Source: Nitrosopumilus sp. (lineage in GTDB: Archaea > Thermoproteota > Nitrososphaeria > Nitrososphaerales > Nitrosopumilaceae). From it: a DNA stretch of 64,000 nucleotides. Of this stretch, positions 1 through 7,667 are shown one piece after another (position 1 is the stretch's first letter; every line of letters begins with the position of its first letter). The stretch is taken from contig JAOTWS010000002.1 in assembly GCA_029862745.1 (NCBI GenBank), forward strand, positions 124,001 to 188,000, written 5' to 3'. The notes under the pieces were generated by a model. The model saw only the letters and a list, made by a program, of their open reading frames with translations, made no database searches and was not told where the DNA came from. The translations under genes and the position numbers were made by a program.

Positions 1-1
1 T

Positions 2-715
2 GATGGTCCAATAATTATGCAAGGAAGTATAACAAGCCCATCTTGGACACAGGAATATCAAACAAATATACATTTAACTAAAGGGGATTTCAAATTCATT
101 GATCCTTTAGAAAATAAATACAAAATTGATAATGGTGCTAGAATAACTGTTGATCATGGAAATGTTATCGTAGGAAATGTTTATGGTAGAAAATACAGAG
201 TTGAAGATCTAGATGGAAGAGTAGGAATTTTTCAAATTCAGGAACATAAAACATGTATCTCAGCTCCAAATGGAAAAATTATTGTTGAAAATGTTGTTAA
301 TACTGTATTATTAGAGGCTGATTCTATTATTGTTCTAAATGTTGAAGATGATGTAACATTATCTGCACGTGAAATTTTATTTTACGGGAGTAAGCTTACC
401 TATGATTCTACAATTGAATTAAAACAAGGTGGTTCAATACGATTTTTTGAAAATTTTTCAATTCAAGGATTAAGTGGTGATGCAATGATCAAACTTGAAA
501 ATGGTAAAAAAATTAGAATGTTTAATCTCAAAACTAAAAGAATTAAAGATTTACCTGATGAATTTATTCCAAATAAAGAAAATTATGCAAAAGATGCCAC
601 TATGGTTGGGCATGGATTTACAATTACATATGATATGTTAGATAATCTCTCAAAAAAACCAACTAAAAAACAAAAAACTAGTTGGGCATCAAAGCTTGGC
701 TTTTCAAAAAATTAA
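2..715 (+). CDS. Hypothetical beta-rich protein, 5' end outside window
   Basis: The frame is open to the left edge of the window, so the first visible ATG at 17 is probably internal and the gene is 5'-truncated here. The visible part, about 235 residues, is dominated by short alternating hydrophobic and polar stretches with many Gly, Asn and Asp turns, which suggests stacked beta strands (a beta-helix or bactofilin-like shape). The last 35 residues are Lys-rich and probably disordered. I see no signal peptide or membrane segment in the visible part and no catalytic motif. I do not recognise the family. It is convergent with the cyclase gene that ends at 771. Confidence 0.6.
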   Translation, partial: DGPIIMQGSITSPSWTQEYQTNIHLTKGDFKFIDPLENKYKIDNGARITVDHGNVIVGNVYGRKYRVEDLDGRVGIFQIQEHKTCISAPNGKIIVENVVNTVLLEADSIIVLNVEDDVTLSAREILFYGSKLTYDSTIELKQGGSIRFFENFSIQGLSGDAMIKLENGKKIRMFNLKTKRIKDLPDEFIPNKENYAKDATMVGHGFTITYDMLDNLSKKPTKKQKTSWASKLGFSKN

Positions 716-770
716 CTAATTCATATTTTTAGCATTACAAAAAAATTAAATTTATACCGGTAAACATGGA

Positions 771-2537
771 TTACCTTCCTCCAAATCTATCTAATTCTGT
801 TCTTCTAACTTCAAATACATTGTAATCATACTTTTGTTTTAATTCAATAACACACAATTCAATAAACTCATACCCCGTCAATTTTTTTGCCATTTTATAC
901 ATATTCTCACCAATAACAAAGCTATTTCTTGGACAAAGAGAATTAATTTTAAAACATCGATTGACTGTAGGACCAAAAATATCACTAATATTAGAAGTAT
1001 TGCTCTCTGCCACTTTTACTGAACCATATGTTAAACTAATCTTGTAATCTAATTTAGGTAAGTTTGCTGCTTTAAGCTTTTCTTGTAATTTACCGTGAGA
1101 TTCAATCATTGACAAACAACATTCTACAACATTTTTCAATACTGCATCATCTGTAATGTCTACATTTGAAAATCTGAACATCAAAGCATCTCCAATATTT
1201 TTAACTACTTGACCTTTGTATTCTTGAATAATTTTTGCCATAAAATTAAGAAATATTTCGTATAATTTTGTAATGTCTTGATCAGATAATTTTGAAGTTA
1301 TTCTAGTAGAATCTGACATATCAACTACTCCAACACAATCATTTTGTTCATGTTGCGAAAACTTTAACATATCACCTTTAAGCTGTTTGATGACTTCTTC
1401 TTTTTGTTTGATCTCAATTAATGACTCTTGTAGTTTTTGTGCCATTGAATCAAATGCATTTGATAATTCTTCAATTTCATCTCCAGTTTTAATACTAGTT
1501 CTAACATCAAAATTTCCGCTTGAAATTTTATTGGCAGCAATTTTTAATTTTATTAACGGTCTTGAAATTGATTTTGATATTACAAAAGCAACAATACTCA
1601 TTACTATAGTAATTACTATTCCTGTCTGAAGAATTCTTTCTTGTAGGATGTTTATTGGTTTTTCTACTTCTGATTTATCAATTTCTACTAACAAAACAAT
1701 TCCTAAATCAACTGCACAATATGAAGAGCCGTAGATTGGAATATTTCTATAATCTTCATAAAATCCTAAATAATTTTCTCCTTCCTTAAAACATTTTTGA
1801 ACACCTAAAGTATCTACTTTCTGATTAAACACTACATCTTCATAAAATCTAGATTCAGATAACATCAAAAATTTGTCACTTACAATATAAGATTCTCCAG
1901 TTTCTCCTAACCCACTTCTATTTAGAAGAACACTATCTATTGCAGCAGTTCGCATTCGTGAAATTATTACTCCAATTGACTCATCACCTTTTTTACTCTC
2001 ATCTGCATAAACAGGTGAAACAACAACCATTTTTTTACCAGACTCTGTAGGTTCAAATACAACAAACGATTCTTTCAATCCTCTTTGAAAAAATGAATTT
2101 TCAAGAAAATCTTCATTTGAATTACCTGCAAGTGAAAAGAAAACTTTTCCATTCTTTCCAATTATTTTAACGTCTTCAAATCCAATGGAAAATCCAATTA
2201 GATCTTGAAATGCTTGGATTTGAATTAAAAAGTCTCTACGATTAGTCTCTTTGTTCTCTTGAAATTCATTTTCAGGGATATCATTCATTTCTGAAATTAA
2301 AAGTTGAATCATTGGATCACTAGCAATAATATTATTCTGCTCAATTCTTGATTCAAAAAGCAATCTTAGTGTATCTCCTCGCACTGTAGATTCTCCGAAT
2401 AATTGATCTCCTGCTCTATCTTTTAGAATTTGATCCGCATAATTGAAACTAAGAAATCCCGTTATTGAAAGGGCAATAACTGATACAATCAGTACTAACA
2501 AAATGAGTTTTTTACTAATATTAAATGAGATTGACAA
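771..2537 (-). CDS. Membrane sensor with HAMP and class III adenylate/guanylate cyclase domain
   Basis: 588 residues. A transmembrane helix near residues 9-29 is followed by an extracytoplasmic sensor of about 270 residues that looks like a Cache fold, a second helix near 303-322, a HAMP linker near 322-375, a short coiled coil and a class III nucleotide cyclase domain near 400-545. Both metal-binding aspartates are visible (D406 in VVDMSDST, D450 in KNIGD), as are the adenine-selecting pair K446 and D519, pointing to cAMP rather than cGMP. The transition-state Asn is present (N526), but the Arg four residues later is Lys (K530). The likely role is turning an external signal into a cyclic nucleotide. 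Cytoplasmic output at the membrane is inferred from topology. Confidence 0.85.
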   Translation of the reverse strand: MSISFNISKKLILLVLIVSVIALSITGFLSFNYADQILKDRAGDQLFGESTVRGDTLRLLFESRIEQNNIIASDPMIQLLISEMNDIPENEFQENKETNRRDFLIQIQAFQDLIGFSIGFEDVKIIGKNGKVFFSLAGNSNEDFLENSFFQRGLKESFVVFEPTESGKKMVVVSPVYADESKKGDESIGVIISRMRTAAIDSVLLNRSGLGETGESYIVSDKFLMLSESRFYEDVVFNQKVDTLGVQKCFKEGENYLGFYEDYRNIPIYGSSYCAVDLGIVLLVEIDKSEVEKPINILQERILQTGIVITIVMSIVAFVISKSISRPLIKLKIAANKISSGNFDVRTSIKTGDEIEELSNAFDSMAQKLQESLIEIKQKEEVIKQLKGDMLKFSQHEQNDCVGVVDMSDSTRITSKLSDQDITKLYEIFLNFMAKIIQEYKGQVVKNIGDALMFRFSNVDITDDAVLKNVVECCLSMIESHGKLQEKLKAANLPKLDYKISLTYGSVKVAESNTSNISDIFGPTVNRCFKINSLCPRNSFVIGENMYKMAKKLTGYEFIELCVIELKQKYDYNVFEVRRTELDRFGGR

Positions 2538-2685
2538 TTTTTTTCAGTTTTTATTTTATATGAATATCAAGGCTTTTAGTATTTTCACGTTTTTTGTGCC
2601 TGATAGTAATTCTATAAACTGGTAATCACTAGCATTTATGAAAATCATATTAAATATTTAATTAATTAATTCTTTTTTTGAAAAT

Positions 2686-3678
2686 ATGATATTCTTCATC
2701 TTATTCTCAATATTTCTTACTTTAGCTTCAACATCTGTTGTATATGCAGAAGAATATGTGGTTGATATTCCATTTGGAGCCTATAATCCTGAATTGAATA
2801 CACCTGCTGATACGTGGTATGATCCTCCTCAGATGTCTATTCTTGTTGGTGATACCATTATTTGGTATAATGATGACAAAGAAGGTCACACAGTTACTAG
2901 TGGAGAAGGTTCCGGTCGATTTGGATGGATGAGTGATAATTTTGGAACCCCTGACGATTATTTTAACAGTGGCAGATTTATGCCAGGTGAATCATGGTCA
3001 TACACGTTTGAAGACTCTGGTGTTTTTCCATATTATTGTACTATTCATCCTTGGATGGAAGGTGTAATAGTTGTGGAAAAATTAATTCCAGATTTTCCAC
3101 ATGATGCTACTGGTGCAAAAGTAGAATTTCCACTTTTACAATATACTCCAGATTTAGATATAGAAGTTAATCTGTCATGGGAACCTCCAATTATTAAAAC
3201 TCATGAAAAAATTCAGTTTGTATATCAATTCTATGATCCTCAAACAAATTCAAATCTTGCAGCAATGAAATATAATTTTATAATATTCCAAAATGGTAAA
3301 GAAATTTTTCGAGATGATGGACTGAGTCAGATAGGTGGTGATTATAGAAATTTCATTTTTAGTAATTCTGGTTCAATTATAATAAGAATAGAAGGAATTC
3401 ACACTACTTCAATGTTTGCTGAAGAAAGTGTAACCGTAAAAGGAGATGTTAAAGATAAAGAACAAAGATCAGTTGATTTTACTTCAGTAGTATATGACAA
3501 CCCAGAAAAAATTACTCATGAAGCTTATCATATAAAACCAGCTCAGAGACTTACAACCTATTATGAATTAATGATAATTATTATTCTTGTTCCTGCGATA
3601 TTATTCCTTTTTGCATTTTTTTGGATAATAAAAAAACCAAAACTATCAAACAACAAACCTGGTGCAGTTAAACTCTAA
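2686..3678 (+). CDS. Exported membrane-anchored blue copper protein (cupredoxin)
   Basis: 330 residues. An N-terminal signal peptide (about residues 1-21) precedes a plastocyanin-like domain ending near residue 132. Type 1 copper ligands are visible: H68 in EGHTV, then C118, H121 and M124 in YYCTIHPWM. A second beta-rich domain (about 150-260) follows, then a transmembrane helix near 292-316 and a short basic tail, so the copper domain faces outside. Ammonia-oxidising thaumarchaea use many such cupredoxins instead of cytochrome c as electron carriers; a respiratory role here is inferred. It is divergent from the cyclase gene across about 150 bp containing an AT-rich stretch (about 2645-2670) that could hold the TATA element. 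Confidence 0.9.
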   Translation: MIFFILFSIFLTLASTSVVYAEEYVVDIPFGAYNPELNTPADTWYDPPQMSILVGDTIIWYNDDKEGHTVTSGEGSGRFGWMSDNFGTPDDYFNSGRFMPGESWSYTFEDSGVFPYYCTIHPWMEGVIVVEKLIPDFPHDATGAKVEFPLLQYTPDLDIEVNLSWEPPIIKTHEKIQFVYQFYDPQTNSNLAAMKYNFIIFQNGKEIFRDDGLSQIGGDYRNFIFSNSGSIIIRIEGIHTTSMFAEESVTVKGDVKDKEQRSVDFTSVVYDNPEKITHEAYHIKPAQRLTTYYELMIIIILVPAILFLFAFFWIIKKPKLSNNKPGAVKL

Positions 3679-3714
3679 AAATAATAAAAAGAAATTAAAA
3701 TTGATTGAATTAAT

Positions 3715-4014
3715 CTAATCGATTAATTCAGTCCAACCTTTGACGAAGACTGAGTTCTTGTAGAGTGGAACTGGTTGTCCAACAGTAAAGTCCATTGGTC
3801 TCATCCAAAAAATTGCTTTTGTTGGGCATACACCTATGCATGCACCATCAGAAATACATCTTTCTGGATAGAAAACAAATGCTTTACCTCTCTTCCAGCC
3901 TTCAACTGGTTTTACTCTAAGGACATCTGGTCCCAATGTGGTACAGATTTCTACACATAGTGCACATCCGATACACATTTGTTCGCTGATGTCTGGAATA
4001 ATTCCTACTGGCAT
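3715..4014 (-). CDS. Ferredoxin with two iron-sulfur binding motifs, one Asp-substituted
   Basis: 99 residues, soluble. The first motif is complete (C14, C17, C20, C24). The second reads CxxDxxCxxxCP (C53, D56, C59, C63), so one cluster would be bound by three Cys and one Asp. The same substitution is known in Pyrococcus furiosus ferredoxin, where it gives a [4Fe-4S] cluster that converts easily to [3Fe-4S]. About 25 residues lie between the motifs, longer than in minimal clostridial ferredoxins. The likely role is low-potential electron transfer. A possible TATA element lies near 4038-4050, and a pair of palindromic repeats lies just upstream of it (4068-4101). It is convergent with the cupredoxin gene. 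Confidence 0.9.
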   Translation of the reverse strand: MPVGIIPDISEQMCIGCALCVEICTTLGPDVLRVKPVEGWKRGKAFVFYPERCISDGACIGVCPTKAIFWMRPMDFTVGQPVPLYKNSVFVKGWTELID

Positions 4015-4067
4015 AACAATATGATTTCTTGATTTCTTCTTAATATAATTTACCTAAAAAAATTGTC

Positions 4068-4101
4068 TTATAACGGCGTTTCAAATTTTATAACGGCGTT
4101 T
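4068..4101. promoter_or_regulatory. Twin palindromic operator-like repeats, 20-bp period
   Basis: The 14-mer TTATAACGGCGTTT occurs at 4068-4081 and again at 4088-4101, exactly 20 bp apart (about two helical turns). Each copy contains the 9-bp odd palindrome AACGGCGTT. The pair sits in the divergent region between the ferredoxin gene (start 4014) and the cdvB-like gene (start 4219), just upstream of an AT-rich TATA candidate for the ferredoxin. Two phased dimeric binding sites for a transcription factor are the simplest reading. Confidence 0.55.
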
Positions 4102-4218
4102 TAGATTTTGATCGTATAAATAACCTTTCCCAATGTTTTATTTTCATTAGTTAAATTTCATATACTGTTAACCATTTTTCACACCCGACATTAAGTATAG
4201 ATTATAAAATTTGATACA

Positions 4219-4860
4219 TTGCCGAATCTATCAAAAAATTGGTCAAAACAACCAAAATCTGGTATTACTGAAAAAATTAATGATACAATCAAACCAAAGG
4301 GAGCATTAAAACCAAGAGTTCAAGAAGGAATTAGAAAATTACAATTACAAATTAAAAAATTAGATTCAATGCTTACAAGCTTAAAAGAGCGTGATGCTAA
4401 ACTATTTCAAAGAATTGTAGATGCTACACAAAAACATGATGTTCAAACTAGTAAAGTTCTTGGAAATGAGCTTGCTGAAGTAAGAAAAGTTACAAAAATT
4501 TTGAGTAATGCTAGAATCGCGTTAGAACGAATTGAATTAAGATTAACTACATGTAGTGATCTTGGAGATACAGTTGTAGCAATTATACCTACAATGGGTT
4601 TGATGAAGAATCTAAAATCATCTCTAGGAAAAATAATGCCTGGAGCAGAACAAGAAATTGGTCAAATGGCAGAAATGCTTGGAGGCTTTATGACTGAAAG
4701 TTTCTCTGGAGATTCAGTATTTGGGGTAGATTCAACTACTAATTCAGAATCTGAAAGTATTTTGAAAGAAGCTGCCGCTGTAGCAGAAAACTCAGCAGGA
4801 CAGATGTTTCCATCAGTTCCTACAAATAGTTATCAAGCAACTAATACCAAATTTCTATAA
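4219..4860 (+). CDS. cdvB: ESCRT-III (Snf7) family cell division protein, CdvB paralog 1
   Basis: 213 residues, TTG start. The Snf7-like core is a run of basic, helical residues (about 25-115) with the KPKGALKPR segment near the N-terminus and an ERIELRLTT stretch near 107-115, followed by an acidic, low-complexity C-terminal half. In Crenarchaeota and Thaumarchaeota, CdvB polymers and the CdvC (Vps4-like) ATPase constrict the division neck. The tail ends with a FPSVP motif that recurs in the second paralog at 25389-26036 and may be the CdvC-binding motif. cdvA and cdvC are not in this window. Thaumarchaea usually carry several CdvB paralogs, so which one is the main division protein cannot be said. 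Confidence 0.9.
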   Translation: MPNLSKNWSKQPKSGITEKINDTIKPKGALKPRVQEGIRKLQLQIKKLDSMLTSLKERDAKLFQRIVDATQKHDVQTSKVLGNELAEVRKVTKILSNARIALERIELRLTTCSDLGDTVVAIIPTMGLMKNLKSSLGKIMPGAEQEIGQMAEMLGGFMTESFSGDSVFGVDSTTNSESESILKEAAAVAENSAGQMFPSVPTNSYQATNTKFL

Positions 4861-4872
4861 TATCTAAATTTT

Positions 4873-5337
4873 TTAACCATCAATAGAATCTCTAGATTCT
4901 TTGATTTTTTTGACTCTGTTTCCTTCGCTATCAATTATTCTGTCAACCCCTACAAGTTTCTCTTGTAAAATTTTGATAGTTGAACCTACTTCATCAGCTT
5001 CAGTTTCTACTTGTAGTCTTTTTTTTGCAAGCTCCTTAATTCCTCTATTCTCTTCATCAATATATTCACTAACTTTTTGTAATTTTTCTCTAAGATTTTT
5101 AATATCAACTGATTCTTCTTCAATATCTTTTTCAAGTAGGGTTCTTTTGTCTTTGAGATTCTTTATCATCAAACCAACATAATCTATGGCTTCTTCTAAT
5201 TTTGCACGTTTTCCCATTAGCTCACTAATACCAATCTCGTTTGATGACTCGACTTTAGAGCTAGAATCAATATTTTCACTTTCTTGTGTTTTTTCTTCCA
5301 CCATTTCTTCATCACCATCTTTGAATTTATCAAACAT
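4873..5337 (-). CDS. Coiled-coil protein of unknown function
   Basis: 154 residues. An acidic, Ser-rich N-terminus (about 1-38) is followed by an almost continuous coiled coil from about 40 to 150 with regular hydrophobic heptads and Lys/Glu on the surface. There is no signal peptide, membrane helix or catalytic motif. It is convergent with the cdvB paralog, 12 bp apart. The layout invites the guess of a cytoskeletal or division-related role, but nothing in the sequence proves it, and coiled coils alone match many unrelated proteins. Confidence 0.7.
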   Translation of the reverse strand: MFDKFKDGDEEMVEEKTQESENIDSSSKVESSNEIGISELMGKRAKLEEAIDYVGLMIKNLKDKRTLLEKDIEEESVDIKNLREKLQKVSEYIDEENRGIKELAKKRLQVETEADEVGSTIKILQEKLVGVDRIIDSEGNRVKKIKESRDSIDG

Positions 5338-5482
5338 TTTATGATTTTTCTTTTAAAAAGGGAATAAAAAGTTATTATGAATCTCAAAGCTGACCTTGTG
5401 AATGATTTTTATTCAATTAAAAAATGACAATTAACCTATAATATTGGATTTCTAAAATCTTGGTAGAAAGAATTGATTTTTC

Positions 5483-5899
5483 TCAATTTATGGTTATATT
5501 TCCAATATGACAATCTGATATTTTGACTTTTTCAGATTTTAATCCAGAATTTATAATAAAGGAATTTATCAATAAACTCTCATGATCATTTCAGTAATTT
5601 TTGCAAAAAATATTACATTATAACGATCCTTATTTGAGGCTCTGAAACATCCATTACTTTGTCATATTATTATATTTCACCAAATTTTGGGTCAAATTTA
5701 CTTCTCTAATCTTTAGTATGTGATTATCTGGAAATTTACTACTATTTTCTACCATTTTTGTTATTTTTCCATCCGAGGAGTTATTCTTGTATAATATAAT
5801 GTTGAACTTCGAGCCTTTCATGAAATATTTTAGTAAGAATAATTGTCTTCCTTTTTTGAAGGTTTTTCCTGCATTTTGAGCAACTTTTCTATTTTCTAT
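5483..5899 (-). pseudogene. Probable decayed gene remnant in a 976-bp gap
   Basis: The gap 5338-6313 has no intact gene. On the minus strand, 5654-5899 is open for 81 codons with plausible protein-like composition but has no start codon at its upstream end. A second piece ending at a TGA at 5483-5485 also reads like protein, with beta-strand-like text, and is separated from the first by stops and a frame change. Together they look like an eroding gene of perhaps 150 or more codons. The family is not recognisable. The rest of the gap is AT-rich with no further structure apart from the repeats near 6244. Confidence 0.35.
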
Positions 5900-6243
5900 T
5901 TAATAATCCTCTACAAATGAGTATGTTACAGATAATGCTGAAGCATCAATTCATGAATATAACAATAATTCCAATAAGTTTACTTTTACAATTTTATCGT
6001 ATCAATAGATTGTATAAATAATAATTTAGTAATGGCAATGAAACGCCTTGTTCCTTATATGGAAAATTTCTTGAAAATTGCATAAAATACCCAAAAATTC
6101 AGTCATTTTTGGAAAAATGATGATTATAGATATTTCTACAAAAACTCCTGATTTTCTATCACTTTTTTAGGTATGAATTTTATTTGAATTTTTCATTGTA
6201 CACTAATTTTTTAAAAAGTTGGCTATTTTTTTACAGAAACAGC

Positions 6244-6267
6244 TGTTCCGCTTTGTGTTCCGCTTTG
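6244..6267. repeat. Perfect tandem 12-bp repeat upstream of regulator gene
   Basis: TGTTCCGCTTTG occurs twice without a gap (6244-6255 and 6256-6267). It forms a GC-richer island in very AT-rich DNA, 47 bp before the start of the winged-helix gene at 6314. It may be a transcription-factor or upstream activating site for the cassette that follows. Confidence 0.5.
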
Positions 6268-6290
6268 AGGTTTCAAAATATTCCTCATTA

Positions 6291-6300
6291 ACTAATTAGT
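6291..6300. promoter_or_regulatory. 10-bp perfect palindrome before regulator start
   Basis: ACTAATTAGT is a perfect 10-bp palindrome 13 bp before the ATG at 6314. Its position fits an autoregulatory operator for the winged-helix protein encoded next, although short AT palindromes also arise by chance. Confidence 0.3.
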
Positions 6301-6313
6301 TCTATACTAGAGC

Positions 6314-6601
6314 ATGTCAAAACAACAATACAGGTCCGAAATGGGCATAATGGGTGATATCTTAGACGTTACCGCTGATGGCGGTCGTGGTGGAGTCATT
6401 GTATCTGCAATCTCTCGCAAAGCCAACCTATCTCACTACGCAGTACTAGACAAATGTGAGAAACTGGTAGAAGCAGGCTTAGTCGAATCCGTCAAAAATG
6501 ATAGGAATAGAGTCTTTTTGATTACTGAAAAAGGACTTCAGTTTTTTCAGGAATTTAAGAGATTCCAGGGACTGGTAGAAAGCATGAATCTAAGGTATTG
6601 A
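6314..6601 (+). CDS. Small winged helix-turn-helix transcriptional regulator
   Basis: 95 residues and almost entirely a winged-helix domain of the archaeal HTH_45 type: a helix at the N-terminus (YRSEMGIMGDIL), the turn-helix near 28-58 (SRKANLSHYAVLDKCEKLVEAGLV), a beta wing near 59-73 (ESVKNDRNRVFLIT) and a C-terminal dimerisation-like helix. It has no ligand domain. Codon choice looks less AT-biased than in most neighbours. The next gene, a membrane-bound winged-helix protein, starts 4 bp after its stop, so the two are almost certainly co-transcribed. The target is unknown; self-regulation through the palindrome and tandem repeat just upstream is a reasonable guess. Confidence 0.85.
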   Translation: MSKQQYRSEMGIMGDILDVTADGGRGGVIVSAISRKANLSHYAVLDKCEKLVEAGLVESVKNDRNRVFLITEKGLQFFQEFKRFQGLVESMNLRY

Positions 6602-6605
6602 GCCA

Positions 6606-7667
6606 ATGAACCCAGAAATCGTACAAATCCATAGAAAAGAGATTCTTAGAGAAGATGGAATGCTTTTTGTAAGGACTAATGGTATCCTCGAAATAATGAT
6701 TAAGACACCACTGCTAGTTGCAAGCTTAATTATCGTTGCACTCACGATGCCCATTCAGACCTCATTCAGTTCTACTCGAACTCTTGATCTTACTCTTTAT
6801 TCGGATGGTTCTACCCATGTTTCATCTAAGTTAGATGTAGATCCATTAGATCCTGACTTTGAAGTTGATCTATTTGGTTCATCTATTGATAACTTTGTGG
6901 CAGTTGGTGAAAATGGATTTTTGTTATCTAGTGAAATAGTTGGTGACAAGGCAACTATTGATACTTTTGGTTCTTTCACTATTACAATTGATTATGATAT
7001 TCATGACTTAATTTCAAAAGAGGGAAGAGTTTGGACTTTCTCTCTTGACTCTCCAACCGATTATTCATTGTTAATGCCACCAAACTCCATTATTGTAGGA
7101 ATGACTACCCTTCCGTCAAATATGAAAATAATTAACGAACAAACCAAATTAGACCTAAGTACAGGTTTTTCAGAAATTAACTATATTTTAGATACAACCC
7201 CTACTCCAACCCCTACTCCAACCCCTACTCCAACCCCTACTCCAACCCCTACTCCAACCCCAGAACAACAATCTGTGGATATTCCAATATTTGCCTTGAT
7301 TGGAGTTCCTATTGTAGTATCTGTAGCAGGAGCAATTATTATGATTAAGCGAAAACAAACAAAATCTTTACCAGTAATACAAACTGAAAATACTTTTGAA
7401 CCTAGAACAAATGTTGTCTCTAATGATATTGAAACTATTTTTAGCCTAAGGCCTGACATGCGTGATGATGATAAAGAAATTGTAAAATTTATTTCTGAAA
7501 ATGGAGGAGAGATCTTAGAAAGTGATCTAAGAAAAAAATTCCTACAACCGAGAACTACAATGTGGAGAGCAGTAAAACGACTAGAAAGATTAGGAGTAAT
7601 TGAAACTTCTAAAAAGGATTTGCAAAATCTAATACGATTAAAGAAAAATGTGGAGGAAGAAGAATGA
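6606..7667 (+). CDS. Membrane-tethered winged-helix regulator with Thr-Pro linker
   Basis: 353 residues from the first ATG; an alternative ATG at 6696 would leave a typical signal-peptide-like start. After the N-terminal hydrophobic segment (about 31-55) comes an extracytoplasmic beta-rich domain of about 140 residues, a pure Thr-Pro linker (about 197-219), a transmembrane helix (about 227-247) and a cytoplasmic winged-helix domain (about 277-345, with SDLRKKFLQPRTTMWRAVKR as probable recognition region). This is the layout of a one-component transmembrane regulator: external sensor, spacer and DNA-binding output in one chain. It lies 4 bp after the small regulator and overlaps the next gene by 4 bp, so all three are likely one operon. 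The ligand is unknown. Confidence 0.8.
   Translation: MNPEIVQIHRKEILREDGMLFVRTNGILEIMIKTPLLVASLIIVALTMPIQTSFSSTRTLDLTLYSDGSTHVSSKLDVDPLDPDFEVDLFGSSIDNFVAVGENGFLLSSEIVGDKATIDTFGSFTITIDYDIHDLISKEGRVWTFSLDSPTDYSLLMPPNSIIVGMTTLPSNMKIINEQTKLDLSTGFSEINYILDTTPTPTPTPTPTPTPTPTPTPTPEQQSVDIPIFALIGVPIVVSVAGAIIMIKRKQTKSLPVIQTENTFEPRTNVVSNDIETIFSLRPDMRDDDKEIVKFISENGGEILESDLRKKFLQPRTTMWRAVKRLERLGVIETSKKDLQNLIRLKKNVEEEE
7199..7258. repeat. Five perfect 12-bp repeats encoding the Thr-Pro linker
   Basis: Five identical copies of CCCTACTCCAAC run without interruption and encode Thr-Pro-Thr-Pro each time. The unit is a multiple of three, so gain or loss of copies changes linker length without breaking the frame. 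Identity at silent positions points to recent slippage. Confidence 0.85.

Noticed and set aside
6117-6151. ATGATGA followed by CTGA, like C and D' boxes of a C/D guide RNA
   Set aside because: The spacer is 24 nt, too long for a normal archaeal guide, and no C' or D box follows.
7199-7258. CRISPR-like direct repeats
   Set aside because: Units are 12 bp, contiguous without spacers, and encode a protein linker.
7181-7459. Minus-strand frame of 92 codons with Val-Gly repeats
   Set aside because: It is the shadow of the Thr-Pro linker repeat on the opposite strand of a well-supported gene.
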